Assembly (NCBI GenBank): GCA_038501195.1
Contig: JBBPUQ010000004.1
Span: forward strand, 3,982,001-4,046,000
Source: Nemania diffusa
Lineage: Eukaryota; Ascomycota; Sordariomycetes; Xylariales; Xylariaceae
Length of the DNA stretch: 64,000 nt
Reading direction: 5' to 3'
The translations under genes and the position numbers were made by a program. How positions within the stretch are numbered: the first letter of the stretch is position 1; each line of letters opens with the position of its first letter. Below, piece after piece: positions 32,346 through 45,878 of this stretch. Under the pieces are notes generated by a model. It saw only the letters and a program-made list of their open reading frames with translations, was not told the origin of the DNA and ran no database searches.

Positions 32346-34217
32346 CCCTCGAGAAGCTGCCTCGACCCGCTACTAGATGACGGGAGAATCCTATGAAGGT
32401 GTGCGTATGCCTCACAAACTTAGTGAGTGGCTGATTCTCATTTACCAGAACCAATTAGGAAGGGCTTGGTTGCCAGCGAGAATCGACCTGGCTATTCAAG
32501 TCCTGAAAGACTGTATCATTCCTATATGCGCGCGTATGCATTGGTGCGGCGCCGTAACAACGTGCCGCAGTAAGGCTTGCCGTGCTCTGCCCCCAGGCCC
32601 TGGTAAAACGACAGGCTCATTTGCTCGCTCGCTAGAAGCTGCTCTTGATGTGGGCCAAGAATACGTCGAGTCTGCACACGCCGGTTGTTATGTGCGAGGA
32701 TGCATATTTCTCCAATAAGATTCCTAACTATTACTTAGGCCTGCCTTATTACCCATATATGGTAGAACGGACGATGGCCAACGCATGGGGAACAACAGTG
32801 CTTTGCATGATACCCTCCATTCCACGTTACTCTTTGCGGAAATCAACGATGGTACACCTTGTCGTTAGAGGATACCGGCTTCCCCTGCTTAGCTATATAT
32901 CCGCCTACGCTTGTATGGGCTTGGTCCCATAGTAGGTAGGTACTTGGAATCGATGGAGCGGCCTGCGGAGTTCTAGGGCACGAAGCCAAGAAGACCTTTG
33001 CTTACAATGCATTCTCTCCCTAACGCCAAGTCACGAATGGCCGCTCTTATTCTTAGAACTCTATTTCGTTAACTAAACTTCAAGTTTGGCATCTCTAGGC
33101 AACATGACATTTGGCTAGAAAGCTTCAACCTATTTTTGTTTTACCATCTCTAAGCGGACATCGTCGTCTCACGTCTCATGCTGCGTGCCTGTACCCCTCT
33201 CTTATAACAGGCGGCTGCATAGGAATGTTGCGTTACGAAAAAACCGCGTGAATCTACACCCCCAACGAGTCTAGCGCTTACATTGCGTCAGCACTCGACG
33301 AACCATCACAGGAAGGTATCACAGAACCCTGAACTATAAGTAATAAGAATCACAAGACGCAAGCGGGATAAATCGGCCCGCGTGAGATTGGCTCGCGTGC
33401 GTGTTATCGCTTATTCTTAACTCACTGGGTCGCATCGTCATGTAGGGCTACATGTTGAAATGCTCTAGGCCTTGTACCATACATCTCTCTCCACCGTCAA
33501 ACCGCGATATGCAATGCAGCCCACAGTCGGAACCACGGGGGGCGTGTAAGGCAATGAAAGCTAAGTTAGTATCGCTGACCGGAATTTTAAATAGGTACTC
33601 AGTCCACAGGGAATACCGAGTACACATCACTTAGAGGTACCACACTAAACTATTGCCGAATCCTTCTAACATATACCCCTAGCAAATGATCAGCCTTATG
33701 AGATGTGACTTTATCGTAAGCTCCTGCCCAATCCGAATTCGAACTCGGCTCATAGCCCTTGGGCGGCGAGTCGCCCTATCTACATCTATCGTGTTGGGAT
33801 CGATTCGCTCTCCGCCTTCTAATTTCGTCGATGAGGCCGCTTGAGTTTGTTGACAATCGCTCCGTCCAAAATAGGCCGTCCAAAGTTGCGTCGGGCCATA
33901 GTTTGGTTCAGGTTCTCAATATCTCAATATATATACAATGTCGTAGAGAACTGTACGCGGTTTTTACTCACAGAGCTATTTCTCTTTATAAATTGCAAGA
34001 ACAGCAGCGTCGTTAGGCTAGGAACCTTAGATGCTATCCTTGATCACCCCAGGTCCCCTATTCAACAATACTTGGGATGCTGGCTGTCCCTGTGCCGTCG
34101 TGATGGGTACCTAGTTGGTATCTCATATAAAATGTTTGCTTCGTTTTGAGTATTGGACCGGCTCATCCCGCATTTCGCTAACCCATGTAATAGGCGATCT
34201 GAAGCGTGCTGACGTCG

Positions 34218-34500
34218 TCAATACGCACACACCAGTACCGTGAGACGGCGTTGATCGACCCAGCGCTTTGCGAACACACCATGGGGCGTCTCGGCATCCG
34301 AATGAAGCATACGGTACATGTCGCAGAACTTTGTGCACATTTGCTCGGGTTCCCATGCCCAAAAGAGCCCGGGAAACAAAGCTCTGGAAGGATCCCACAT
34401 TCATGCTCGTCCCTCGAACATCGACGTTGACTGGTAGGCGAATTGTCGCGGCAAAAGCGACTGAAGTGGCTCTGGGTTGGGGTAACAGGTGATGCCCCTG
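34218..34500 (-). pseudogene. Decayed coding fragment, family not recognised
   Basis: One minus-strand frame reads coherently through about 90 codons with a single TGA: PRQFAYQSTSMFEGRA, stop, then MWDPSRALFPGLFWAWEPEQ and onward to KRWVDQRRLTVLVCAY. The residue mix is protein-like, rich in Trp, Phe, Met and Cys, unlike neighbouring noise frames. No start, splice sites or family could be identified. Confidence 0.35.
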
Positions 34501-37500
34501 TCAATAATAAGGTTTCCTTAGTTCTCAGATCCATCTCTCTAATCTTATCACGAAATTCGCGGGTATTCACTCCAGTATCAGGTATATCTACGTCGTTTCG
34601 CTACTGATGCAATGGGACCTAGCATGGCATTGGGGGCGAAATATCCCGTTGAAAATTCTCGTCTTTATTGAGCACAGGAGAGCGACCTGCAGGGTGTCAT
34701 TCAGGCCAGGCCAAGTCGAACTACAAGACACACTGCAGTTTTCGTCCCGATGTATTGATACACCGCCGGATAAATGAATCCAAAAAGGGCACTGATATTA
34801 TCGTGACACAGCTCTCAGCTAAGCCCAGCCACTCATTAAAAGAACGCAGCGCAATGCTACCATTCACTCGCCTGGCCCTGCGCTTGGTAAGCTGTCCTTC
34901 CCACACCCCAAATTCCCGTCCCCTAGTTTTATCCAATAGTCGCCCCGAAACCCGGTGCCCATCTCCACATCATATGTGAGGTAGAATAGCTCAACTCGGC
35001 CGCAATGGGCTCGACACGGAACGTTACACTATGTTAGAGCCGGGGTACCTTCGGTATATATATATACGAAAGACCGGGGTAGGTCCGGATTGCGGGATCG
35101 GCACTGCACTGCAAGGCTCGACTACACATAAGGCCGGCTCCGCCTGGAAGTACGCTGTTTTCTCTTATTCCCAGATCTGATTTCAGGCTCACGAGGCTAT
35201 TTGGGTATCGTGAACCCCGGGGCGTTTCCCTTATACCACATCTTGAGAACTTCATTGATCCTAATTCAGCCAGCAAGATGGTCAGACCTTGCTGCGTTTC
35301 GGTGATGATGGTAAGACAATAAAATTGCTTACACCGTGTGTAGTGCAGTCCCCTAGCCGTCAAGGACATTTGATGACCGCCTAGGTATACCTAATGGGCA
35401 AGACCTAATTCGACGACGCGAAAGGACCATCATCGTTCCGCAGACCTTATTGCTGCGGTACCGGATGGCTCGGACCGCACGGAAGGACTCTCCCTCTTCA
35501 CAGATCTTGTACTCGCCAGCCATTAGATCTCCAAGCCTGCGGTGACGGCCGCGCCATCACGTGAACAGTGCACCATGTTCATGGAACCTGCGTCACCCTG
35601 CATTCATCCTGCATCATCGCGGCCCCGGTTATTAGGAATAGATCTGGCGCCATCAATTCCTGTCAACCGGTGAACATCAATGCCAGGCAAGACTTACAGT
35701 ATGTAGTGCTGAGCGCTTCGCATTACAATCCGAACGTGATCTAGGTACCGCGGCCACTCAACAGGCTTGTAACAGATCTCAAATCATCAGACCCCGAACA
35801 GGCCAATGGGTCCGCGGAGAAATCATCATAAGATAGTGCCACACATTTCGTGTATCACCTTCATTGCATATGCGGACCTCGCCTAGATGGAGATGGTCTT
35901 ATGACGAGAGACAAAGAATGTGATAGCTCGATAAGGCAATGAATATCTAGTTGGGAAGATCATAGACCCTGGCTGTCGTAGCCACAAGGCGTCGTGTACG
36001 CTCCCGTCCCTCCCTGCCGGCCACCTGACCGATAGTAGTGCATGCATAGGCGCATGCGGAGGAGTATTCATGTTCGGCATATCTCGATTGGATTGGCCGG
36101 CATATTGAAACAAGCTCGGGGCTTATGGCAAGGGCTGTGTAGGGCTAAGTACCTCACTGACCTGGCTCTGAGTGGCGCTCGTCGAAACGGAAGCATATGC
36201 GTACTCTAACAAGACACTGATCGTACTTGTCAGCGAACCTCTTCGACTACCTACCTACTTGGACGACTGACACTCGATGAACTCAATGCATAACGGTCGT
36301 CTGTGTTGTGGATATTCCTGAGCTCCGTCTTAACTTAAAAGGTTTAGGTAATACCTGAAGTATGTAATACGCATGCGCGATGGCAACGTTTTCTAACAGA
36401 GCTCGTGATCGCTTTTTACGACTCCCTTCCTTCACCTAGGTATCGCCACAACAACGGGCCTAGACTTCACCGCCGAGTCTGGGCAATAGAATGTCCGGCT
36501 AGCGCAGCCCTTTGGCTAATATCCGACGACTAGGACAGAAGTTCCTATTACCTCCTCGCCACCCCGCATTCTCTGACATGTAAGAAACGTAATCTTACAT
36601 AACTAGATCGCGCCGGCGAAGAAATAACAATCTCACCCAGATCCGAGGACCCATGCTCAGTGTCAAGGTACTTGGAGCCCGAATATCATGATGTACCCGG
36701 CTAATTAGCCCTAGTGGACAAGTACCCAGCATAAGGGGGCGGGCGAGCTTACCCACCTTGCAAGTGCGTACCATGCGTAAATACTTAAGACATTGATCAG
36801 CGGCGGTTGCAAGACTCATCCTGGCATCGGAATCCATTAACGTTACACGTGATATTATGCTAGTATAGAACGCTGGACGCTGCAGTGCGCGACACGTAAT
36901 TGCGCGGGAGTAACATCTATTTAGAGCACCAATAACCGCAGGTAACGAACGCGCTCCGGTCCTGCGGTATGTATGTACGCATACCGATTCTGTAGGTATG
37001 AATGTACCATCAGCCCAGTCTGACGCGAAGAACGCGTACATCGTACGTTTGTTGCTGCGCGGTTGCAGGCCTCTAACGTAATATGCATGTAGACGGCCAG
37101 TCGTGGCTGAGGTTTGCTCCCGTGACTGAATACCAATGCTAGAAGCCGTACTGTAACGACTTATCTAATATGCGTGGTGTGGTGTGTGTCTTATCATGTC
37201 TTGAAGAGGGTGTCAGCCTCGTGGGTCCTACGGCTGTAACGTAACGTAACGGCTTGGGGACAGAGCCTGCCTAGGGAGCTAGGTATGTACTATGTATATA
37301 TGCACGCGGTAACAGGTAGGAAGCGCAAGGCAAGCTACATATCTTGAAACTGGCGACCCGGTCGTTTCACTCGGCGACCGCGCGCACGCATACCGAAGCG
37401 ACCCGAACCGAACCAGTGTACTTCGGGGTCGGGATCGGGGTCCAGTATCCCGGGTTTGGTCCAGTGTTTTCCCGGCCGCATGTAGAGAGAGAGAGAGATG

Positions 37501-38631
37501 GATGCAACCGTCATTGGGGCGGCTCTTCGCTCGGGAAAAGACTGAGGCACCTGCAGATACGGACGGGTTCCCATAGAGGTTTACGCAGTAGGTATGTAGA
37601 ATACGCAAGGTGGGTATTATATCGTACCTGGACTAACTGGACTTGGAATATCCCGCAACCCTTTACTACTGTACATATAACTAACTACTGCGTTCAGGGA
37701 CCAGAGGGGCTCCGTACGGCGACGATGCCCCTTGAACTCTTGGTATACCCATTTACACCTCTCTTCTCTAGCCATACACCACACCTAAACTAACTACTGC
37801 GTATATGTATCTAGTGGTTGTACGTACCCAATATACAGAGTACCTCCCTGGATTGCCATTTAACCCCTCTAGCCATAATGAAGTAAGACGCCGTGCAATC
37901 TGCCTGACTAATAGATGACTCCCCAGTTCTCCTTCGCCCTGCCTAACCGCAACAAGCAACAAATCCCTTTCCCATTCCAGGTTTGCCAGGTAAGTAGGTA
38001 ACACAGAGCAATGCGAGGCATAGTAGTGAGCTGAGCTGACATCAGTGCTGATATGATAATGCTTAATTGGCCCATATGTCATTTCGTATCAAGTTTTTAA
38101 ACGCGGAAATGACAAATGGGTTCGTGTCGGCGTGAGAAGGATTAGTTAGTTGTACAGAGAATACAGAGTATACGTAAGTACTATCTAGATGCGTATGCTG
38201 TACTCTGTACGCCGTATCTGCTGATTCCTACATAGAAATTTGACCTCGATTTCTACTTCTATGTATGTATGTACTTACTTACCTATTTGACTGCAGATTA
38301 ACTGTCGTGACTATCTAGATACTGGCATGTTGTGCTTGTCGGTGGCTTCGTCAACGTGCGTACAGACGAGCCTCCAATCGCAACCGGCAGTCTTGGCAGG
38401 TTATACTACCAAACCCGACTTGTAAGTCCTCATCTGCGCAGCTACGGTTACCTCGAGCGCACAGTTCACCCACCATACCGGCCCTATAGTATGTACCTGT
38501 CTAAACGTACAGCAGTCCGGCAACAGGGACCAGGTATCAAAACTAAGTACGTATAAGGCTAGGGTACTAGGTAGTGTATACTTATACGTACTTCTGTATA
38601 TGCGTATAAGTAAGTATGTTTAGTACTGTAA

Positions 38632-38752
38632 CATGTAAAAATATTAAAAAGGCGGACCTGGATTCCCGCCTGAAATACGACTGTGTTACCGCTCGCTTGG
38701 TTGGCTTTAGCAAGCCAACGCGTGCCGAGGATGCGCTCTACGCATTACAGCA
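38632..38752 (+). pseudogene. Isolated coding-like fragment, possibly an orphan exon
   Basis: A plus-strand frame reads KKADLDSRLKYDCVTARLVG, then FSKPTRAEDALYALQQ, and ends at a GTAGGT donor-like site. Its codon use is far more protein-like than the surrounding microsatellite-rich DNA. The same DNA can form three short hairpins (see findings). It may be a relic exon; the family was not recognised. Confidence 0.4.
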
Positions 38753-41269
38753 GGTAGGTACCTAGCGCTAGAAGCGTACCCTATGCCTAGAAGCGTAGAA
38801 TCCCGGACCCTGCCTGTGTATCTTGAGTTAGTGGGAAAGGAATCAGTGGCGCGTTACACTGGACGAGTAGTCCAGGGGCAAGGTATGTAGGTAGGGAGGG
38901 CATCCCCAATTTCGGTACTTTGTCTCGGCTTCTTCTAGAAGTCGACGAATGCCTGCTTCAATGGTAGGATCACTGATTAATAGGAGGATTCCTCTACCTA
39001 TATGTATGTATACCTACCGTCACTCGGTTAGCTATTTATCCACAAGACAGACAGCGTCCCAGTTATCCTTTGTGACCTAATTTAGCTCTACCCGCACCCA
39101 CCTGCGGTACATATGTATGTATGTATATAACACGCGCTAACCGGTTATCGGTTATCCCAATGTATCGTTACCTGTCACGGAACGCCTCAGGAGCCACCTG
39201 AGGCACGGAGCGGATGGGGCAGAAACAGGGCTGGCGTGCTGAAAAGTAAGTGATAATCAATCAATCAATGTAGACTAATCCCGATTCACCGTTTGGCCTT
39301 GACCGCCTCCCCTCTCTTTTTGCTAGCCCCTCACCCTCCCCAATCCTCAAGAAAATAAAATGAGCTAGGTTAGTCCAGCTAGGTAGCTTCTACACTGGAA
39401 ACGCCTCTACTTCACCGAAAAAAAAAATAATAGATGACATCGCAAAACATTCCCTCGGAGCCCGACATTATATTACCTGCTCGTTCGCTACCGCACGTGG
39501 TGAGCGCGCAAACAACGCCAACACGCCGTGTCGCCGATATATCCCAGAGGGTTTCAGCTGAGACCATGTACGTGCGGCGCGGTGCGGCGCGCCACTCGAC
39601 TGACTCTAGCAGAGATATAGAGGCTGATGAATCATTCCGACGCCGTTCAACGTGCCGTCGATGCTACACTAGACACACAGCGTCGTAAACTTCGGACTCT
39701 TGCCACGTTCGTTGCGTGTGATCCTCACCTTATATCGCGATCTCTCTCTGCCAAGTGACAGCGAAGCACGTTCCTCGACATGCCCTGGAATCCTCCATGC
39801 ACGTACTGGTACAGCACACTACTGTACGTCGTCTATAATGTAACCGCATCGCAGCTAGGTTACCACATTAAATTAGTAGGCACTCATCTACTCACACCTT
39901 ACGTAGCTGTATATGCTGTACCGACAGTGCTAGATCGGATAGTTCTTTAATGAGTTTCCTTGCATGTTTTAGTGTAGGTGTCCGTGACTTGGAAATGCCT
40001 ACAGCATACACTAGATATAGCATCCTGCTAGTCGGCCAACTGCGTAGTCTATTATAGCGTAGAGAAACTGCATAATAGCGCGCATGACAAGGCTACTAAA
40101 CACACAACGCATCCGGGCATGCCGCCTTCGTCTACAGTACGCAGTACGTGCAGAGTGCAATCCTCGACCATAGGGATATCATTCCGTCGAGGAACCCTAG
40201 TCCATTAAAAAAAATCTCCCAACTTTTTCATTGTCAATCTCAGGCGGTCTATCAATCTTATCTACGGTAGTCTTACATGCAATTACAGACGAAAGGAGTT
40301 ACGGGCGCTTAATAGCCCTGTGCGGTTTACACTACTGGGATATTGCTTGGTGCACTGAATATCGGTTGAATCGCTCTGAAAAGGGCTAAAGGACCACAGG
40401 CTTTCGGGGCTAATTATAAGTTTAAAAGTAACTGCAGGCTGTTTCTCTTCTCGAAAGGAGGAAAATTTGAGGTAGTAGGTAGCACAAGTTAGGCAAAGAC
40501 TAACTAGCGTTTGTAAGTATAAACTAAGCACGTAAGCTCCAGGGCAACGCCGAATGGAGGGATGAAGGATTGGGATTGTTTTGGGGGGCGGGGGCATCAA
40601 GGATCTTCAGGGTCTATTCGCATTCGGCGAGGCATGTATGACAGGTATGGTTGTTGTAGGGGAGGGTTTAGTTTAATAATTTGGAATTTTGCGACAGGTC
40701 GATGCTGTACTCTGTACATGACCTGGGGAAAAGGCGTTCATGATCGCTCACTTAGTGTGCAGTGTAGGCGGCATATGCCGTTTTTCTCTCATTGAGATGG
40801 ACTAGACTGGGTAGGAACCGTCATGCATCACCAGCCTGCGGGAGTGACGAGGCCCCTGAGCGAAGCAGGCAGCTCGCTCCTTCACGGCTGTCATGTACAC
40901 TACGTATGTTTTAGTCTATTAGCGGTAACGGTTGCAGGGTTTAGACCGAATAGGACCGACGTAAGTACGTATTGGCTTGTAGGGAATCGACGTCACAGAA
41001 CTAACACTCCTACTATCGTGATAGAACTTATTGGGCAAATAAGCTTATCGAATAGAGGACTGTTCACGCGTGGAACGACGATCCCCTGCAAGCCTTGGCG
41101 CCTGCCATTCTTAGCTTCTAAAAATTCGGCAGTTGGTGAATATGTCGCTTGTTGGCGGCATTTGATGGTGAGAAGGGAGAGCCGAATAAGAGCAGTAGGT
41201 AGGAGCCTAGTCGAGATATTTTAACTATCGGCATGACGATAGTTGTTCTTTACGAGGACCAGCTAACTC

Positions 41270-42437
41270 CTACAAGTTCCCATTTCGACCCGGGGGCATG
41301 CGAATCGCCGAGGAACCAGCGGGCCGTGAGCTCACCTCGTCCACGCGGCTTCGGTTCAAGGAGAACGCGGGCACTACCCACTGTTTACACGTGCATTGCA
41401 GTCCTTGCCATGCGAATCGGCCAACTGTGGCACCGCACTTAGAGTTCGGACAGACCAACCGGCCATCGAGGGCGCCTTCTTCGAGCATGGGGCGCATCCA
41501 GGATAATGTATCGATAAAAATGTGAGCGCAGCTAGAGCTGGCCGCCTCCCCAGTCGGCGTATGAGATACGAGGAAGTTTGGGGTGGCAAGCGTGCGTCTG
41601 CACTTTTTACACCGAGCCTCCTTCTCGTCACTTCGTGACACCGCAGCATTGTCTTGAACTTCCTCCACGCGCACCTCGTCTTCGAAGCGGATCAGTTCGG
41701 TCTCTGGCGCCATCTTCATATCCCGAGCTTCCTGGAGCATTCCGTCATAAAGCCATTTTTGGTAGATAGGATGGCGCTCCACGGCGCCGTCGTCGTCAGC
41801 TGGGCAACCCATTTCCCACCAAAGCTCGAGTTGCCGCATGAAACCCTCATTAGGCTCTGCGCCAGGCCGACCCTCGCGGACACATTGCAGTGCACCAGTG
41901 ACTGCTTCTTTGGCTGTTATACGCCGCCGCTGGGTTGACACGGGCGAATCTGTGAACTGCTTGCCACCGAAGCGATGCGGATACTTGTATAAAAGATAGG
42001 CAACCACGCAGCTTACCGAGCGGGATTTGCCCATCGCACAGTGAACGTAAACGCCCTTCCTAGGTGAGGGAGGAGTCGTCTCTTCAGCCTCTCTCATTTC
42101 AGACCCCTGCGGGTGCAACCCATCGTTGATAAAGCGTACGGCTGCAGGAAGACGAACAAGGATATCGGATGACTCATCATCGTCTATATCGATGCTCATA
42201 TGCTTGAAGCGTTTAGCCTCTTCGCCCCATTTTTCGAGCGAGAATTGTATGACAGACAGTATATGGGTGATGTTGTTCTCAGACAGCCTTTTCCTGTAAG
42301 ACTCAATGTTCAAGGGCCAGATCCTGCAGGGTCTGTCAGTGACTCTCGTCGGCTAGACAAAAGGAGACGAACAGGGAACATAGTTACCCTCCAACAAACA
42401 GATTTTCATCACCTGGTATCCGCGAGAGGCTTGCCAT
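41270..42437 (-). CDS. YVH1: Dual-specificity phosphatase YVH1/DUSP12 with C-terminal zinc domain
   Basis: Two exons (42437-42388 and 42323-41270) give 367 residues. The short first exon encodes MASLSRIPGDENLFVGG and joins in phase to IWPLNIESYRKRLSENNITH, the start of the phosphatase domain. The catalytic loop is HCAMGKSRS with the nucleophile Cys near residue 112. The C-terminal region carries the Yvh1 zinc-binding cysteines: CKKCRRTL, SSSCAH, VCPNSKCGATVGRFAWQGLQ and CTCKQW. Between them is a spacer with DGMLQEARDMKMAPE. In yeast and animals, Yvh1 helps release Mrt4 from pre-60S ribosomes, a task done mainly by the zinc domain, and it has roles in growth and sporulation. Length and domain order match the family. 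Confidence 0.95.
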
Positions 42438-43835
42438 TTTTTTTTTTTCAGATCAAGTATTGGAAAGCAAAATAGTTGTGATAGGTAGCAATCGCGGCAA
42501 GTCGCAGCCAGCCGCAGCGATGGATGGTACTTCCGCGAAGCTTGGCTAAAGCCCCTCCTTGGTGGGGCCTACTTAGTCTTATCGACCCTTTATCGCAATT
42601 TCCTTATTGCGGGGCAGGGCTGAATCACGTGAGCGGATATACCATCCCATCCCTCCGCCCCACACACCCCACTTGATGAAGGGGTCCATGTAACCTGGTT
42701 TCTGTACAGAAATATGACCTTCTACTTGCAGTTAGTTGAAAGTCTTGGACCCACTTTCATAACAGACCTAATACCCGCGGAATTGCGTACATTCGTCACC
42801 AGTAGGTAGGTAACGGTAGGTAGCTACCTCATACCGAATTATACCGAGTCTTCATAGTAAATGAAAATGTCACATTGATCCTGACGACCTTTTTGTAGCG
42901 ATCGTGTTGAAATTTAATGAATATACCTATGTAAATGCAATGAATTCATAATATTTTCCGAACCTTCGTCGTTGCACTGCTCGTGTAAAGCAACTGCCGT
43001 ATAGCGGGCTGTCAATACGCTGAGAAACATACTTGGTTGCATGCAGAGCAGTTTAAAATCGTGGCATTTTCGTCAGTTACCTTGACCGCCTCTGTTGGGT
43101 ATTCTTAGAATCAAAACTGTCTCGTTTTGCTGTGCGCCGTGGAGTCCCTCCTACGCCAAAATGCCATTTATAAAAATGGATGGAACACGCATCTTCGCCA
43201 AGGCTGGCTAATCCGAGGTTAATTTAATGCTCCTGGAACAGCTCGTTTGCCTGCTCCGATATCAATGAGGTTCAAATAGAATTTGAAAGTTGTAACCACT
43301 GCTGTAGCATTCCACCGCGTCGTGTCAGCAAGGTCAGCTTATGCGCTATAATCATTGCATGATGCGATGGCTGTTCTCTAAGGATTCCGCTTCTCCGAGG
43401 AAACCTATCGCCACTCCGCTTCCAGACTGAATGTCAGTAGAAGTAAAGGACTACCGCACATGGTCGTAGATGGCATGGTCCGTAGCATTCTTCAGGTCCC
43501 GGGGGCTCTTATGGTGATGAACATGGAGCTTTGCCGTCAGCAAGCCGTGCCGCTCGTAAACTGATCATCAACAGCCAATGGGCTAGAGAGTGGGGTTTCG
43601 GTGTACATCCAGCATCTGCTGCTGACAGCAGCCCAGCACATCATGCCTAAAGTGCAAAAGTATTTGTGGACAATATGAAGGACCGCGTAGCTGTCGATGT
43701 GAAGGGATTAAGAGGCGTGTAAAGAGTGTGCCAAACAAGACAGAGTCTTGGCTGTATATCGGTGTCACTCAACTCGCATCGTGACCAGAAACTGGTTACC
43801 TGTCCTAGGACAAGATTCTAATTGCCATCCTTTTC
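42438..43835. other. Intergenic region between YVH1 and the zinc-finger gene
   Basis: About 1.4 kb with no supported gene. It begins with YVH1 upstream DNA and ends in the 3' flank of the zinc-finger gene. TAGGTAGG words appear near 42800-42830. Confidence 0.5.
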
Positions 43836-45878
43836 TCACCGCAAAGGCTGCGGGGGGTCTTCTTCCAACATGCAGGCGTTCTCTAGCATGTTGGTCCACT
43901 TCCCGCTTGTGCCAGCGTGGCTGTGCTTTAGATGCTGTCGGAAATGATCCGCGCGATAGAACTTCTTGCTTGAGTTGCATTCCCGAAATTTATGGACTTC
44001 CTGCAGATGCTTCAATCGTAGATCCCAGTCGCGCTCAGTGGGATGCCGCGCTCGTGCAGCTCCACCACTGCGTCCAAACTCTTCACCACAATAGCCACAG
44101 GTGTCGGCTTCACCAGGCCGATTGGTACTCTCATGAAAAGCTCTATCAAAACCCAGTGTAAGAAGTGCCGAACAAGACCAGCTATGTCGCCTAACGTGTA
44201 GACTATTTTGGTGACGCTCAGCCTCATTCTTATTCTTGAATCGGTTGCCACAGAATGAACACTCGTATTGCTTCTCAGCCTCATGTGCACTAGATATTAT
44301 GATGTCAGAGATACAAGCTATGAGGGAGTTATTATATAGGGCACATACGTTAATTCTTCAGGTGTCTCAAATCTCTTCGGCTTTTTTGGGCAGCATTCAC
44401 ACATGAAGAAACCTTGTAGCTTCGAGATGCTGGCTTTCGAGACTTCAACGACTTTACGAGGCGACGCAAGCTGCCTGCTTTCGCTAACCATGTTTCGCTG
44501 AGGGCCGCGGCCAAAGGAGGCGCAAGAAGGGTGACCGAGGGATATCGGTGTGTTATAGGACGAATTGGCCATGATATCTACCGGAGACAAGCCCCCAGAT
44601 GACAGTCCGCTAGGTGACCTACCACCAAACGAGTTACGACTTGATATACTTGTATTTAGCGATACTGTTGAAACAAAAGACCCGCTACGTCCATTAGATG
44701 ACGCGGAAGACAAGGAGGTCGCAGGGACCAGACTCAATCGTGGAGCAGGAGATCCGCGCCCAACAGCGTCGCGACGTCTCATAGGATCGTTGGAACCCAG
44801 CGGTCCCTGCGGTGGACTGTCCCCTCCAGGAGGCGATGATGCCCGTCTCTTCTGCCCAGTACCATGATGGTCAGATCGCCCGTGGGGATCATCGATGTGC
44901 AACCTTCTTATGCCTGATGTTTCCTCCATGGGAAAGTCTGTGTCTTCCGTATTATCATAACCACTGTGTATTGACATAGTAGCATCGTCGCTATTGTTCC
45001 GCCGAGCTCTGTAAAGTGGTGAACGATCCAGGTCTGTCGACTCGATTGGTGAGCGGTATTCCAGGCCACCGGGCTGAAAGTATGGCGTAGCACGTGGCGA
45101 CGTTCTTGTTTGTATGGGAGAATCAGTGAAGCGGCTAGAGGAATCCGTCGCGGATTGATTAGTGAATCGCAAGGGCAACGAGAGCGGCGGGGCGTTAGGA
45201 GTGTAGCGGGGTTCAGGTTTATTCTGGTCGAGCGACATAGCAAGTCCGGAGCGTCGAGGAGGGGAGCGGTTTTCGAAGACTCGGCGCGAATCCAACTTTT
45301 TCAACAAGGTACTATCGTAGTCGCTAGCTGCAGACTTGTTAAACTGAAATTGATTGTGAGACATGAAAAGCTTTTTAGGGAGCGAGTCTTGGGAACTGGA
45401 GCGCTCAGGGTTAGCTATTATGGCGCGGAATTTTGGAAACCAAAGTCACCATTGTCGTTATTATGTCCACATACCCAATTGACGAGAGATTGGAGCTCAT
45501 GCTATGATAGCCCTCGTCTCTCTGGTGCGGTCGAATGACTTCCTGTTTCTTAAACCGTATCTGATCACTTTCGACATCACGTCTTGCGCCATCCCAGCTC
45601 GCATTTGAATCAATAGAAGGGAAACGGTCATGATTTGGCGGACCAGGGGGTGCCATACTAGGCAGAAACCTAGGGGGTGGCAATGGAGGGGGGGCATCGT
45701 CTTCTGCGATTCGACGGTTGTTCGGTATCGACATGGGTATGGAAGAAGGCGAGAAGTTGGAGGCTTGAGATCGCGGGTGACCGAAGCGGCCAGACCTGTC
45801 GAACCGAGCGGACTCTTCAATGTATATAGCTGGTGGCGGGGCACCCGGCTCCCTGGCGTATCGTGAAGGTATATCCAT
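43836..45878 (-). CDS. C2H2 zinc-finger protein, likely transcription factor
   Basis: Three exons (45878-45475, 45395-44349 and 44289-43836) join in phase into 634 residues. The first ~450 residues are disordered, rich in Ser, Pro, Arg and Gly. The C-terminal ~180 residues hold the fingers. A first cysteine set is CECCPKKPKRF, whose His part lies after the intron (ELTAHE). A clear finger follows (YECSFCGNRFKNKNEAERHQ, then NSLH, near residue 492). Next are CGYCGEEF with HLQEVH, and CNSSKKFYRADHFRQHLKHS, then HAGTSGKWTN. This array resembles a group of conserved filamentous-fungal C2H2 proteins whose targets I cannot name. The stop used is TGA at 43836-43838; a GTGAGA there could also be a donor, so a further 3' exon is possible. 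Confidence 0.85.

Larger units (their letters stand above)
32346..41269. other. Gene-poor region of about 8.9 kb
   Basis: No complete gene can be supported. The sequence is near-average in G+C and full of TAGGTAG, ATGTATGT and TACTCTGTAC-type words. A few fragments read like decayed coding sequence and are listed separately. Frames of up to ~150 codons near 36600-37040 and 37340-37790 have translations with no family resemblance and overlap open frames on other strands, so I treat them as chance. Confidence 0.55.

Noticed and set aside
32377..32718. 113-codon plus-strand open frame just after VFA1
   Set aside because: It starts in the VFA1 3' flank and shows no domain; the VFA1 product is complete without it.
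33700..33790. tRNA-like B-box word (GAGTTCGAATTCGG on the minus strand)
   Set aside because: No matching acceptor, D-arm or anticodon stem could be built around it.
36595..37041. 148-codon minus-strand open frame in the gene-poor region
   Set aside because: The translation has no recognisable motif, the neighbouring frames are equally open, and no splice or promoter context was seen.
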